From: Alcanivorax profundi
Lineage (GTDB): Bacteria > Pseudomonadota > Gammaproteobacteria > Pseudomonadales > Alcanivoracaceae
DNA: 64,000 nt
Direction of reading: 5' to 3'
Assembly (NCBI RefSeq): GCF_003597125.1
Contig: NZ_QYYA01000001.1
Coordinates: 682,001 to 746,000, forward strand
A program made the position numbers and the translations under genes. The notes beneath the pieces were generated by a model. The model had not been told where the DNA came from. It ran no database searches and worked only from the letters and a program-made list of their open reading frames with translations. This document shows positions 24,953 to 34,641 of this stretch, one piece after another; position 1 is the stretch's first letter, and each line of letters begins with the position of its first letter.

Positions 24953-26182
24953 CTATTTTTTTCGTACCCGATCCAGATACCGGGCAATGCGCCCGATGGA
25001 ATCTTCGAGATCATCCACTCGCGGCAGGAATACCACGCGGAAGTGATCGGGATCCGGCCAGTTGAAGGCGGTGCCTTGCACGATCAGCACTTTCTCTTCG
25101 CGAAGCAGATCCAGTGCGAAGGCTTCATCGTCCTGGAACGGGAAGACTTTCGGGTCCAGTTTCGGGAACAGGTACAGGGCGGATTTGGGTTTCACGCAGC
25201 TGACCCCGGGGATAGATTCCAGCATGTCCCAGGCCAGATCCCGTTGGCGACCGAGTCTGCCGGTGGGCAGCACCAAATCATTGATGCTCTGGTAACCCCC
25301 GAGGGCCGTCTGGATGGCGTGCTGGCTGGGGACGTTGGCACACAGCCGCATGCTGGCCAGCATATCCAGGCCTTCGATATAGCTTTCGGCGCGGTGTTTG
25401 GCGCCGGAAATGACCATCCAGCCGGCACGAAAGCCCGCAGCACGGTAATTCTTGGACAACCCATTGAAGGTGATGAACAGCAGGTCATCGGCCATGGAAG
25501 CAATGGAGGTGTGTTCTTCACCGTCGTAAAGGATCTTGTCGTAGATCTCGTCGGCGAACACGATCAGGTTGTTTTCGCGGGCAATCTGCAGCAGTTCCTG
25601 CAGCATGGCCGGCTCGTAGTTGGCCCCGGTCGGGTTGTTGGGGTTGATGATGACCAGAGCCTTGGTGTTCTTGTTTACCTTGGCACGAATATCTTCCAGA
25701 GACGGTTGCCAGTCCTGTTGCTCGTCGCACAGGTAGTGCACCGGGGTGCCACCGGACAGGCGGACAGAGGCCGTCCACAGTGGGTAGTCAGGGGCGGGCA
25801 GCAGAACCTCGTCACCGCTGTTCAGGAGTGCCTGCATGGCCATGACGATCAGTTCGGAGACCCCATTGCCGATGATCACATCATCAACGGTAACCCCTTC
25901 GATGCCCTTGGTCTGGGTGTATTGCATGACGGCTTTGCGCGCCGGGAACAGGCCTTTGGAATGGCAGTAGCCAGTGGACTCGGGCAGGTTGCTGATCACG
26001 TCCTGAAGCAGCTCTTCGGGGGCTTCGAAACCGAACGGGGCAGGGTTGCCGATGTTCAGTTTGATCACACGGTGCCCTTCGTCTTCAAGTCGATGCGCTT
26101 CACGCAGCACCGGGCCGCGGATGTCATAACATACGCCTTTGAGCTTGTCGGATTTGTTGACGTGATAACTGTCGATGGTCAT
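24953..26182 (-). CDS. alaA: Alanine-synthesising aminotransferase AlaA
   Basis: A PLP-dependent class I aminotransferase of 409 residues, the usual AlaA size, that makes alanine from pyruvate with glutamate as donor. Motifs: LVIINPNNPTGANYEP (near 177), FADEIYDKILYDGEEH (near 210, the Asp that binds PLP), and FNGLSKNYRAAGFRAGWMV (near 236, with the Schiff-base Lys). Neighbouring htpX and the small hypothetical gene match Pseudomonas gene order. It is divergent from the tag-type gene. Confidence 0.9.
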   Translation of the reverse strand: MTIDSYHVNKSDKLKGVCYDIRGPVLREAHRLEDEGHRVIKLNIGNPAPFGFEAPEELLQDVISNLPESTGYCHSKGLFPARKAVMQYTQTKGIEGVTVDDVIIGNGVSELIVMAMQALLNSGDEVLLPAPDYPLWTASVRLSGGTPVHYLCDEQQDWQPSLEDIRAKVNKNTKALVIINPNNPTGANYEPAMLQELLQIARENNLIVFADEIYDKILYDGEEHTSIASMADDLLFITFNGLSKNYRAAGFRAGWMVISGAKHRAESYIEGLDMLASMRLCANVPSQHAIQTALGGYQSINDLVLPTGRLGRQRDLAWDMLESIPGVSCVKPKSALYLFPKLDPKVFPFQDDEAFALDLLREEKVLIVQGTAFNWPDPDHFRVVFLPRVDDLEDSIGRIARYLDRVRKK

Positions 26183-26310
26183 GCCGGTCCTGTTTGTCTG
26201 TGTCGGCGTTGGTCGGCCGTGAAATAAGAAGCGCCCAGGGTTCTGTTGCGCAAGGGATCAATTCTACAATGTCGCTTCGCCAAGCACCAAAACGAAATAC
26301 GGAGAAGAGC

Positions 26311-26979
26311 GTGACCCCATTCAAGGATTTGCTGGCCCTGGCCGTTAACCGTAAAGGCAGCCTGAAGGCGGTGCAAAGCCAGCTCCCTGAGGTAGCTGAT
26401 CAGGCCACTCTGCGTAGCCGTGATGACGCCTGGTATTTGTCTGCCATGACCCGACGGGTGTTCCGCGCCGGGCTCAAACATTCTCTGGTCGATAATAAAT
26501 GGCCCGCATTTGAAGAGGCCTTTTTTGGGTTTGACCCCGAAAAACTGGTGCTTATGCCCGACCCCATGCTGGACGAGCGCATGCAGGATACGCGGTTGAT
26601 CCGGCACTGGGGCAAGATGAAAGCGATCCGCCACAATGCCCAGTTCGTCATCGATCTGGCCCAGGAATACGGCAGCGTAGGGGAGTGGTTGGCGGTCTGG
26701 CCCACGGATGACACGGTTGGTATGTGGCAGTTGCTCAAAAAGCGCGGCAAGCAACTGGGCGGCAATTCCGGAGCGGCCTTTCTGCGCATGGTCGGGCGGG
26801 ATACCTGGTACCCCACCGACGATGTGGTGGCGGTGCTGAAAGCCCATAACATTCTCGATAAGGCGCCGGCCAGTCAGCGAGATCAGCGGGCGGCTCAGGC
26901 GGCCTTCAATACCTGGCAGGCAGAAAGTGGCTGGCCCCAGGCTCACATCAGCAAGGTGCTGGCGTTTACGGTGGGTTGA
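26311..26979 (+). CDS. DNA-3-methyladenine glycosylase I family protein
   Basis: A protein of 222 residues that resembles Tag, the glycosylase removing 3-methyladenine from alkylated DNA. The supporting block is RHWGKMKAIRHNAQFVID near residue 108. GNSGAAFLRMVGRDTWYPTD follows near 148, with the helix-hairpin-like region at the end. GTG 26311 is preferred because GGAG lies six bases upstream; ATG 26269 and an earlier start extend into alaA's promoter without a ribosome site. It diverges from E. coli Tag, and the zinc ligands are not evident, so activity is uncertain. Confidence 0.7.
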   Translation: MTPFKDLLALAVNRKGSLKAVQSQLPEVADQATLRSRDDAWYLSAMTRRVFRAGLKHSLVDNKWPAFEEAFFGFDPEKLVLMPDPMLDERMQDTRLIRHWGKMKAIRHNAQFVIDLAQEYGSVGEWLAVWPTDDTVGMWQLLKKRGKQLGGNSGAAFLRMVGRDTWYPTDDVVAVLKAHNILDKAPASQRDQRAAQAAFNTWQAESGWPQAHISKVLAFTVG

Positions 26980-27013
26980 TGCCCCGCAGGCGCGTCTTGA
27001 TGCGGGCGGGAGC

Positions 27014-27032
27014 TTTAATGATAATGACTCGC
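27014..27032. promoter_or_regulatory. Fur-like box before the iron permease
   Basis: AATGATAATGACTCGC within 27014-27032 keeps the two adjacent hexamers of the Fur consensus (GATAAT-type) and weakens in the third. It lies about 27 bp before the permease start, as expected for iron repression. Confidence 0.55.
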
Positions 27033-27058
27033 CTTTCTAACTGTGAATCAGGTTCAAT

Positions 27059-28969
27059 ATGACCCATACACACTCCCCGGGGCGCCTTTTCCTCGTCCTG
27101 GCCGCTTTAGTGTCACTGTCACTCCCTGCCTTTGCCTCAAACCAGACCGCGCTTGTCCAGCTGGTCGAGTACGTTGGGGCCGATTACATCAATGCCGTTG
27201 TCGATGGCCAGGTGGTCAGCGAAGAAGAATATGCCGAAATGGCGGAGTTCACCGAGCTGCTGGCAGAGGGGGTGGCGACGCTTGCGGAGGCTGATGGCAA
27301 AGCCGCGCTTCAGCAGCAGGCGGATGCTCTGCAGCAGGCGGTGACGGACAAGGCTGCTGAGCCGCAGATTAAGGCGCTGGCGCAATCTATCCGTGGCACC
27401 CTGGTGTCGGTCTACGGTATCCCCGTATCCCCGAAAGCCGCGCCGGACCTCGCCCGCGCAGCAACCCTGTACCAGACGCACTGCGCGGCCTGTCATGGGG
27501 CGCAGGGCAAGGGCGATGGCCCTGCGGGTGCCGCTCTTGAGCCTGCCCCCACGGACTTCACCGAGGTCGCCCGCTATAACGGGCGCTCGTTGCTGGGTCT
27601 GCACACCACCATCACCCAGGGGGTGGAAGGGACCGGTATGGCGGCCTATGGCGACGCGCTTGGCGACGACGATCGTTGGGCGCTGGCGTTTTACGTGGGC
27701 AGCAAGGCGGTGACTGAGTCGGTGGCTTCTGAGGGGCGTGCGGCCTTCAACAACGTTCCGGGGATGAAGGCGTCGCTGAATCTGGACACCCTGGTGGCGC
27801 AGGCGCCGGAGGATGTGCTCAAGGCGCAGGGCGAGAAAGCCTATGCCGCGCTGGGTTATTTGCGCAGCGAGCCGTCTGCGTTGTTCAACAAGAACCGCTT
27901 TATCGCCCTGAGCCATGACAAGCTTGCCGCGGCAGACAAGGCTTATACGGCGGGGGACCAGGCTGCTGCCAAAGCCGCAGCCCTGTCCGCTTATCTGGAT
28001 GGCTTTGAAATGATTGAGCAGCAGCTGGCGGCGGTCGATGCTGCTCTGATGCGACGTGCAGAAGGCCAGTTTATGGCCGTACGTGAAGCCATTGACCGCG
28101 AGCGTGATGCCAGTGAGGTTAGTGAAAAAGTGTCCGCTGCCCAGCAAGGACTGGCGCAAGCGGCTGAGGCCTTGTCCGGCGATGGGTTGAGTCCGGCGGC
28201 GACCCTGTCGGCCAGTTTCTTTATCCTGTTCCGGGAAGGGCTGGAAGCCTTGCTGGTGGTGGCAGCCCTGCTCACCTTTACCCGTAAGGCCAATGCCGTA
28301 CGGGCGACCCGTTATATTCATCTGGGTTGGATACTGGCCCTGGTGGCCGGGGGTGTGACCTGGTACGTGGCCAATACGTTGATTACTTTCAGCGGTGCCT
28401 CGCGTGAACTGACGGAAGGGCTGGCGGGTGTCGTGGCCGCCTTTATCCTGTTCTATGTCGGTTTCTGGATGCACAGCAACAGTCATAGCCAGAAATGGCT
28501 GGGCTATATCCGCAACAAGGTGGACTCGGCGCTGGGTAGCGGCACGGTCTGGGTACTGGCGTTTGTCTCGTTTATTTCTGTGTACCGGGAAATTTTCGAG
28601 ACGATCCTGTTTTACCAGGCGCTTTGGAGCCAGGTGACGTCTGTCACGCAGCCCTACCTTTTCTACGGTATTGCGGCTGCCGTCGTGGCGTTGGCCGTGG
28701 TCTGCCTGCTGTTCTTCCGCATCGGCATGAAGTTGCCGCTGAGCCTGTTCTTCCGGGTGACCAGTATTGTGCTGCTGGTGCTGTCGGTGATTCTGCTGGG
28801 CAACGGGATTGCAGCCCTTCAGGAAGCGGGCTTGATCAGCGCCTTCTATCTGGGTGTGCCCACCATAGAATGGTTGGGCATTTATCCGACGGTGCAAGGG
28901 GTGGCGGCCCAGGCCGTCGCCATCCTGCTGGCGCTTGTGCTGTGGTGGAGAAGCCGCGCGACAGGCTGA
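27059..28969 (+). CDS. Cytochrome c-FTR1 iron permease fusion
   Basis: A protein of 636 residues with a signal peptide ending near PAFASN, an N-terminal periplasmic half and a C-terminal membrane half. A c-type haem site CAACH lies near residue 143, within a cytochrome c domain. The membrane part begins near residue 385 and contains the FTR1/EfeU iron motifs FREGLEALLVVAALL and, later, YREIFETILFYQAL (REGLE and REIFE), plus about seven helices. The joined domains suggest that ferrous iron is oxidised at the haem domain and then carried in. Iron control is suggested by the Fur-like box upstream. A tight terminator ends the single-gene transcript. Confidence 0.9.
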   Translation: MTHTHSPGRLFLVLAALVSLSLPAFASNQTALVQLVEYVGADYINAVVDGQVVSEEEYAEMAEFTELLAEGVATLAEADGKAALQQQADALQQAVTDKAAEPQIKALAQSIRGTLVSVYGIPVSPKAAPDLARAATLYQTHCAACHGAQGKGDGPAGAALEPAPTDFTEVARYNGRSLLGLHTTITQGVEGTGMAAYGDALGDDDRWALAFYVGSKAVTESVASEGRAAFNNVPGMKASLNLDTLVAQAPEDVLKAQGEKAYAALGYLRSEPSALFNKNRFIALSHDKLAAADKAYTAGDQAAAKAAALSAYLDGFEMIEQQLAAVDAALMRRAEGQFMAVREAIDRERDASEVSEKVSAAQQGLAQAAEALSGDGLSPAATLSASFFILFREGLEALLVVAALLTFTRKANAVRATRYIHLGWILALVAGGVTWYVANTLITFSGASRELTEGLAGVVAAFILFYVGFWMHSNSHSQKWLGYIRNKVDSALGSGTVWVLAFVSFISVYREIFETILFYQALWSQVTSVTQPYLFYGIAAAVVALAVVCLLFFRIGMKLPLSLFFRVTSIVLLVLSVILLGNGIAALQEAGLISAFYLGVPTIEWLGIYPTVQGVAAQAVAILLALVLWWRSRATG

Positions 28970-28978
28970 CGGCGTATA

Positions 28979-29002
28979 AGGGCTCCATAAGGAGCCCTTT
29001 TT
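28979..29002 (+). terminator. Terminator after the iron permease
   Basis: AGGGCTCC (28979-28986) pairs with GGAGCCCT (28991-28998) around ATAA, with a run of five T residues. Confidence 0.9.
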
Positions 29003-29136
29003 ATGGCTGTCGCACAGAGGTGCGCACAGATGTCCGAGTTTTCACCGTGGCCTTGATCAGCAATAATCCTGTCTCTTGCGGGTGAGTCCCACCCTGTCTT
29101 ACAACGTCGTGTGCGACATTCAGACGCCTTTACCCT

Positions 29137-30042
29137 ATGACACTACCGCATATCAGTTTTCTCGGAATCGGCCTGATGGGGACGCCCATGGTCTCCCGGC
29201 TTCTGGCTGCCGGTTTCCCCATGACGATCTGGAACCGCAGCCGTGATAAAGCGCAACCGTTTCAGGAACGCGCGCGGGTGGCAGACAGCCCCGCCGACGC
29301 CGTGGCTGACGCTGATGTGATTATCACCATGCTGGAGAATGGTTCAGTAGTCGATCAGGTGCTGTATCACAGTGGCGCCATTGCCGGCCTGCGTCAGGGA
29401 GCGCTGGTGGTCGATATGAGTTCGGTGGAGCCGGGTACGGCTCGACGGCATGCGGCACGGGTGGAAGAGCAGGGTGGCCAGTATCTGGATGCACCGGTGT
29501 CCGGGGGCACCCGCGGTGCAGAAGCGGGTACCCTTTCCATCATGGTGGGGGGCGCGGATGAGGCGTTCGTACAGGCCGCTGACATCTTTCACCCCATGGG
29601 AAAGGTGACCCACATTGGTCCGGTGGGCAGTGGCCAGCTCGCCAAACTGGCCAATCAGGCCATTGTCGGGATTACCATTGGGGCGGTGTCCGAAGCCCTG
29701 CTGTTGGCTGCAAAAGGCGGTGCCAGACCCGACAAGGTGCGAGAGGCATTGATGGGCGGATTTGCGGGCAGCAAGATTCTCGAGCAACACGGCGAGCGGA
29801 TGCTGCAGCGTAACTTTGAGCCTGGGGCTCCCGCCCGTATCCAGCTCAAGGATCTTCGCATGATCCTGGATGAAGCCCGTGCCGAAGGATTGAGCTTGCC
29901 TCTGAGTCAGCGTGTATTCGAGGAATACCGCGCGCTGTTGGCCAGTGGGCACGGTGAAGTGGACCACAGTGGCCTGTTGCTGGAACTGGAGCGTCTCAAT
30001 GGCGTCCGACTGGTTGAACCCGCCGCCGACAAGGATTCCTGA
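29137..30042 (+). CDS. glxR: 2-hydroxy-3-oxopropionate reductase / 3-hydroxyisobutyrate dehydrogenase family
   Basis: A protein of 301 residues. The NAD(P)-binding motif GIGLMGTPMVSRLLAAGF is near residue 11, the catalytic DAPVSGGTRGAEAGTLS near 118, and GPVGSGQLAKLANQ with the active Lys near 172, all standard for the beta-hydroxyacid dehydrogenase family. Its stop overlaps the start of hyi, so it most likely reduces tartronate semialdehyde, the product of Hyi-linked glyoxylate metabolism. A gcl gene is not in the window. The symbol is inferred from this pairing. Confidence 0.8.
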   Translation: MTLPHISFLGIGLMGTPMVSRLLAAGFPMTIWNRSRDKAQPFQERARVADSPADAVADADVIITMLENGSVVDQVLYHSGAIAGLRQGALVVDMSSVEPGTARRHAARVEEQGGQYLDAPVSGGTRGAEAGTLSIMVGGADEAFVQAADIFHPMGKVTHIGPVGSGQLAKLANQAIVGITIGAVSEALLLAAKGGARPDKVREALMGGFAGSKILEQHGERMLQRNFEPGAPARIQLKDLRMILDEARAEGLSLPLSQRVFEEYRALLASGHGEVDHSGLLLELERLNGVRLVEPAADKDS

Positions 30043-30821
30043 TGCCCCGTTTCGCTGCCAACCTGAGCATGCTGTATACCGAGCTGCCGTTTCTGGATCG
30101 CTTTCAGGCTGCGGCCGAGGCGGGTTTCGGCGGTGTGGAATACCTGTTTCCGTACCCTTGGGACATTGCTGAACTGCAGGCAAGGTTGGCCGATCATGGT
30201 CTGAGCCAGGTGTTGTTTAACCTGCCACCGGGGGACTGGGAGCAAGGTGAGCGAGGCATCGCCTGCCTGCCCGATCGGGTGGAGGAGTTTCGTGAAGGGG
30301 TTTTTCAGGCGCTGGAGTATGCCCGCGGATTAGACTGCCAACAGATCAATTGTCTGGCGGGGCTGCGTCCGGACTCGCTTGCGCTGGAGATCGCCTTCGA
30401 TACCCTGGTTGATAATCTGCGTTTTGCGGCGGACCTGCTGGCCGCAGACGGGCGAACCCTGATGGTCGAAGCCATCAATAGTCGGGTGGACATGCCCGGA
30501 TTTTTGCTGGACCGGTCTGCCACCGCGGTGGCGGCGATCGAAGCGGCCGGGCGAGACAACATTCGTTTGCAGTATGACATCTATCATATGCAGATCATGG
30601 AAGGTGATCTTTGCCGTTCCCTTTCCCGACTTTGTCCCCATATAGGACATATCCAGTTTGCGGATAATCCGGGGCGTCATGAACCCGGTACGGGAGAAAT
30701 CCATTTCGAACAGGTGTTTGCGCATATCGACAGCCTGGATTACCAGGGGTGGGTCAGTGCCGAATACCGGCCACAAACGGATACCAGCAGCAGTCTTGGC
30801 TGGTTTCATTCACTGAAGTAA
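30042..30821 (+). CDS. hyi: Hydroxypyruvate isomerase
   Basis: A protein of 259 residues. It interconverts hydroxypyruvate and tartronate semialdehyde. The TIM-barrel fold shows [20 protein letters not shown] at the start, then the metal or catalytic blocks [33 protein letters not shown] and [19 protein letters not shown], with Glu/Asp/His residues as in the Hyi family. The start overlaps the TGA of the reductase gene by one base. A DjlA gene starts 10 bp later, without an obvious link to this pathway. Confidence 0.9.
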   Translation: MPRFAANLSMLYTELPFLDRFQAAAEAGFGGVEYLFPYPWDIAELQARLADHGLSQVLFNLPPGDWEQGERGIACLPDRVEEFREGVFQALEYARGLDCQQINCLAGLRPDSLALEIAFDTLVDNLRFAADLLAADGRTLMVEAINSRVDMPGFLLDRSATAVAAIEAAGRDNIRLQYDIYHMQIMEGDLCRSLSRLCPHIGHIQFADNPGRHEPGTGEIHFEQVFAHIDSLDYQGWVSAEYRPQTDTSSSLGWFHSLK

Positions 30822-30831
30822 CGGATTAACC

Positions 30832-31671
30832 ATGCAATTCAATTGGGGCGGCAAGATTATTCTCGGTCTGCTGGGCATGCTGGTGGGTGGCCCCATCGGT
30901 CTGGGGATTGGTCTGCTGATTGGGCATATGCTCGATAAGGGGGCCGAACAGGTCCGGACCTTTAACCCTTTCCGCCCGTATGGACCGGGTGAGCAGCAAG
31001 CGGTGCAAAAAGCCCTGTTCGATACCGTGTTTTCGATCATGGGGCATCTTGCCAAGGCCGACGGCAGAGTGAGCGAGGATGAAATTACCCAGGCTCGTGC
31101 CGTGATGGACCGCATGCAGCTTGACGAGGAACAGCGCAAGCAAGCCATTGCGTTGTTTAACCGTGGCAAGGAAGCCGATTTCCCCTTGCAGGACACGGTT
31201 GCACAATTTGCCCATGCGGTCCGGTTTCGCAAGCAACTGATTTTGGTCTTGCTGGAAGTGCTGCTGCAAATTGCCCTTGCTGACGGCACCTTGCACGAGG
31301 AAGAGGAGGCGGTCTTGCTACGGGTGGCAGAGGGGTTGGGCGTGCCGCCTCAGCAGTTCCGTCAGATCCTGAACATGCTGTTGGCACAGGCACAATTCTC
31401 CGGTGCCCGGCCGGGTGCTCAAGGCGGGCAACAATATGGCCAGGGGCCGTCGCGGCCATCGCTCGCTCAGGCCTATCAGGTGCTGGGGGTCGATGAATCG
31501 GCGTCTAATCCCGAGATCAAAAAGGCCTACCGTAAATTGATGAGCCAGCACCATCCGGACAAGATGGCCGCCCGAGGTGTACCGGAAGAAATGATCCGCA
31601 TGGCCACGGAAAAAACCGCCGAGATCAGTAAGGCCTACGAGATGATCAAGGAAAACCGGGGTTTCAAATAA
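30832..31671 (+). CDS. djlA: DnaJ-like membrane co-chaperone DjlA
   Basis: A protein of 279 residues. An N-terminal membrane helix (about 9-30, rich in Gly and Leu) is followed by a TerB-like helical domain (about 55-175). After a Gln/Gly-rich linker comes a C-terminal J domain (about 212-279) with the essential HPD tripeptide in [12 protein letters not shown]. It stimulates DnaK ATPase at the membrane. The order of domains and the length fit DjlA. Confidence 0.93.
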   Translation: MQFNWGGKIILGLLGMLVGGPIGLGIGLLIGHMLDKGAEQVRTFNPFRPYGPGEQQAVQKALFDTVFSIMGHLAKADGRVSEDEITQARAVMDRMQLDEEQRKQAIALFNRGKEADFPLQDTVAQFAHAVRFRKQLILVLLEVLLQIALADGTLHEEEEAVLLRVAEGLGVPPQQFRQILNMLLAQAQFSGARPGAQGGQQYGQGPSRPSLAQAYQVLGVDESASNPEIKKAYRKLMSQHHPDKMAARGVPEEMIRMATEKTAEISKAYEMIKENRGFK

Positions 31672-31742
31672 CGCGATCCCGCCGGGAGTGCCCGTGAGGG
31701 CTCTGCCCATTGATCTTCACCCCTGATGCTTTCCCTTGAGCC

Positions 31743-32687
31743 TCAATAGCTGGCGCTGGTGAGTCGGTCCACTTTCGGGATGGACCAGCCACTGCTGACC
31801 AGCTCACTTTCGCCGGTCCACCACCGATTCAGCAAACGCGTTGCCAGATCCGCCCGGGCCCGGCCACGCAGCCGTTGTTGTGCTTCCTGGAAAGCGGGCT
31901 GGTAGCGCAACCGTTCCGGCAGATTGCGGGTAATGTCCATCAGCCGCTGAAGCTGGCGTTGGTGCTGCCGGTGTCGGTCCAGATTGCGTTGTGGCAGTTG
32001 GCAGGCCTGCTGCCAGTGCCCGGGCAATTGATACGCCGCGTGGGGGTAATACGCGCCATAGGGGGTTCTGCCCGGATAGCCCTGCTCCCGTAGTAGTGCA
32101 TCCATAACCTGTTGTCGCCGAGGCGAGAGAGAGACGGGCCTGGCCAGTCTGTGCTGCCACCAGCGGCGCCAGCGATGCCAGTCTGCGGGAAGGGCCTGCT
32201 CGGGTACCCCCATGACCTGGGCAAGCAGCATTGCTTCTTCAAAGAGTCGCTCCTGCAGGGCACTGTTGATCGGTTCAATGACGCTCTGGTGAACCGTCAT
32301 ACAGGAGTCAATCCAGGCGCTCAGCATATAAACCAGAGTATCGCTGTCATCCACTTGAAACAGTGTCTTGTTTCGAGCCCGCTGGCTGTTCAATGTCACC
32401 AGCGCCTGATCCAGATTGCCGAAAACCACCTTCAGCAAAAACACCTGAGTGTGTTGAATACGTTGAATGACATCATGGTGGGTGGGCAGGAGTTGCGAGA
32501 GCCTGCTGTGGGCCAGGGCCAGTATCAAGGTCCGCCCTTGTGCCAGGGTCGTGAGGTTCTCGCGCAGTAGTTGCCAGATAACTGAGCCTGGACCGAATAA
32601 CCCGGCATCAGGTTGTGAGCAAGTATCTGCCGCCTGCTCAAGGCCGGTCTGAAGATGTTCACGAGTCAACAGATACGGTAAAGCCAT
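31743..32687 (-). CDS. MpaB/latex-clearing-protein-like oxygenase (DUF2236)
   Basis: A protein of 314 residues without an obvious signal peptide. The FGPGSVIWQLLRENLTTL and ILALAHSRLSQ regions match the MpaB / rubber oxygenase catalytic domain, in which conserved His and Arg residues hold a haem. The later LVYMLSAWIDSCMTVHQSVI also fits. Most members have unknown substrates. The C-terminal third is rich in Arg and Gln and less family-like. No operon partner: it is convergent with djlA and divergent from the YdcH gene. Confidence 0.6.
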   Translation of the reverse strand: MALPYLLTREHLQTGLEQAADTCSQPDAGLFGPGSVIWQLLRENLTTLAQGRTLILALAHSRLSQLLPTHHDVIQRIQHTQVFLLKVVFGNLDQALVTLNSQRARNKTLFQVDDSDTLVYMLSAWIDSCMTVHQSVIEPINSALQERLFEEAMLLAQVMGVPEQALPADWHRWRRWWQHRLARPVSLSPRRQQVMDALLREQGYPGRTPYGAYYPHAAYQLPGHWQQACQLPQRNLDRHRQHQRQLQRLMDITRNLPERLRYQPAFQEAQQRLRGRARADLATRLLNRWWTGESELVSSGWSIPKVDRLTSASY

Positions 32688-32890
32688 GATGCACGCCTCC
32701 CTCTGCGGTCACTGGACTACCACCCACCTTAGGTGACAACGTAGTACCCTCGAACATTTGATGGTAAGGGCAGGCAGGATTGAATCTAATCAGTCATTGT
32801 GGTGATTTGGCAGGGCTGCCTGAAAAGTATGCGGATAGTGGCGTAGTGTCGGTATTCGCAATGACGGAATGTCACAAAGGAGAAAGGTTC

Positions 32891-33133
32891 ATGTTGGGCG
32901 AAAATCATAGCATCCACCACGAATTTCCCGACTTTCACGACCGTATTGATGCCCTATCGAAAACCGACCCGGACTTTCTTTCGCGGGTACATGAGCATGA
33001 CAAACTCGACAAGCAGATCCGGGGCCTGGAAATGCGTGAAAGCCCGCTTTCCGATCAGGAAATGGAGCGCCTCAAACAGAATCGTCTGCATCTTAAAGAC
33101 CTGATCTATCAGCGCCTTACTCAGGGAAGTTAA
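32891..33133 (+). CDS. YdcH/DUF465 family small protein
   Basis: A protein of 80 residues. FPDFHDRIDALSKTDPDFLS followed by LDKQIRGLE is the DUF465 pattern, a short alpha-helical hairpin. ATG 32891 is preceded by AGAAAGG; the frame stays open upstream to 32780, but that part lies in the control region and does not resemble the family. Function is unknown, though these proteins are common in Proteobacteria and often expressed in stationary phase. Confidence 0.85.
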   Translation: MLGENHSIHHEFPDFHDRIDALSKTDPDFLSRVHEHDKLDKQIRGLEMRESPLSDQEMERLKQNRLHLKDLIYQRLTQGS

Positions 33134-33238
33134 CCGCAACTCTAAACTGGGTATTTCCACTGCGGCCTGTGAAGAACAGCTGTTGGTGTTACCTCATGAA
33201 TTCTGTTGTCCGAAATGGTCATCAGACGTTCAGCCCAG

Positions 33239-33257
33239 CCAGGCACTCAGTGCCTGG
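33239..33257. repeat. 19-bp palindrome
   Basis: CCAGGCACT and AGTGCCTGG form a perfect dyad with one base between. It lies 21 bp after the stop of the minus-strand gene starting at 34540. No T-run follows, so intrinsic termination is doubtful. Confidence 0.5.
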
Positions 33258-33277
33258 TAGGGCAGAGAAGGAAGGCT

Positions 33278-34540
33278 CTACTGCATTTGCAGGGAGGCGC
33301 TGGTAGCCGTGATGGTCTGTTGGGCGTATTTACCGGGTGGAAGGCCGTTGCTGTCCTTGCTGTAGAACAAGCGGGTGACGAAATAGAATTCTTGCCCGAA
33401 GGGAATATCGGTCAGTGAAAAGCCTACGTTGGGAAGCTGCCCGGGGAAGCGCTCGGGCTCGTTGACAAGATTTGCGTCGTCCTGATAAAGCAGCCTGACA
33501 GGAGTGTTGAAGCCTTTCACAAACGCCAGCTGTGCCAGCAGATCGAAGCCACGACCGGTACCAAACCAGATCCAGTTGTCGCCGGCCAGTGGCATGGTCA
33601 GCATGGTTTTTTCGGATTCCGACAGTGTCCCATCGGTGATCCCCACGTGGTTACCGGTCCAACTGGTGACCAGCTTGCTGTCGTAGAGCCCGTTGCCATC
33701 CAGGGAAATATCCAGGGCAGGGCGCTCCAGTACCGTGTCAGCAATGCCGGGCAGAGTAAAGCGGCTATGGATTTCCACTTGCTGTGGCATGATCAAAAAA
33801 TAGTTGTGTATCTTCAGCACGGGTACCCGTGCGACCTTCACCGAGGTGGACGCATACACCATTGCCGCCAGTGGGCCATTGATGATCTGTTTGACCTTGG
33901 GGTCCAGGTTATTGTTGTTCAGGGTGACGCGGTTGTTCTCGCCAAAGACGCCGGCACTTAAACGCAGTTTCAGCGTGTCGAGAATACTTTGCCGCTGGCC
34001 GTTTTCCCCCTCGAAGCCGCGAAAATAGAAGTTGTTCCATTTGAACAGGTTGTTGTCTGCCATGGTCAGAGCGAAATCCGTGCTCTTGATCGTCATGGTG
34101 GACGGATCAAACTGGATGTATCGATCGGTGTTCTGCAGATAGGCATTTTTGACCAGATAGAAAAGACGGGTCTGCACGCCATGGGTGACGGCAAGTTGGG
34201 CGACGACGCTTTCGGTGGTCTGCCCAGACAGGGAGGGGCCACCATCTTCAAATCGCAGCAGTAGACGGTCTTCGGCGTCGATGCGCCTGGGGTCACCAAT
34301 TCGGTCAGTGCTGCCGTCTTCCTCAAAGAACGGATACCCCTGTTCTGACCATTCCACCCACTGGTGAGGAACGGGGGCGAGGCGTCCTTCTTTCATGGCA
34401 AAGAACGAGTACAGGCCGTTCTGCTTGCCAAGCAGCTGGGGAAAGTCCTTGCCGGTGAGGGTCACCACCTGAGCCTGCAGGGCAAGGGGAAAGGCCAGAA
34501 GCAGCAAGAAAAGTGTGAACAATCTATTGTTGTTATTCAT
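33278..34540 (-). CDS. Exported protein of unknown function
   Basis: A protein of 420 residues with a clear signal peptide (LFTLFLLLLAFPLALQAQ, cleavage near residue 24). The mature part is mixed, with many aromatic and polar strands that suggest a beta-rich periplasmic or surface protein (RLFYLVKNAYLQNTDRYIQF, FALTMADNNLFKWNNFYFRG). No motif I can name. ATG at 34540 is preferred over 34564, giving the better signal sequence. The promoter region 34541-34641 separates it from aacS, which is transcribed in the same direction upstream. A product of the envelope is likely. Confidence 0.72.
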   Translation of the reverse strand: MNNNNRLFTLFLLLLAFPLALQAQVVTLTGKDFPQLLGKQNGLYSFFAMKEGRLAPVPHQWVEWSEQGYPFFEEDGSTDRIGDPRRIDAEDRLLLRFEDGGPSLSGQTTESVVAQLAVTHGVQTRLFYLVKNAYLQNTDRYIQFDPSTMTIKSTDFALTMADNNLFKWNNFYFRGFEGENGQRQSILDTLKLRLSAGVFGENNRVTLNNNNLDPKVKQIINGPLAAMVYASTSVKVARVPVLKIHNYFLIMPQQVEIHSRFTLPGIADTVLERPALDISLDGNGLYDSKLVTSWTGNHVGITDGTLSESEKTMLTMPLAGDNWIWFGTGRGFDLLAQLAFVKGFNTPVRLLYQDDANLVNEPERFPGQLPNVGFSLTDIPFGQEFYFVTRLFYSKDSNGLPPGKYAQQTITATSASLQMQ

Positions 34541-34641
34541 TGCCGTGTCACAGTAAAACCACAATGCCTCCCATCATGCGCGTTTCGTGATGGCCGTCAA
34601 TGACCCTGGCAACGAACGGTGCGTCGGTGGGGTGTATGCGG

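Noticed and set aside
25043-26227. 394-residue frame antisense to alaA
   Set aside because: alaA has full-length motifs on the other strand; this frame has no family features.
27137-28897. 586-residue frame antisense to the iron permease
   Set aside because: It lies fully inside a well-supported gene whose domains and codons fit; the antisense protein has no recognisable domain and is rich in His, Gln and Arg as shadows usually are.
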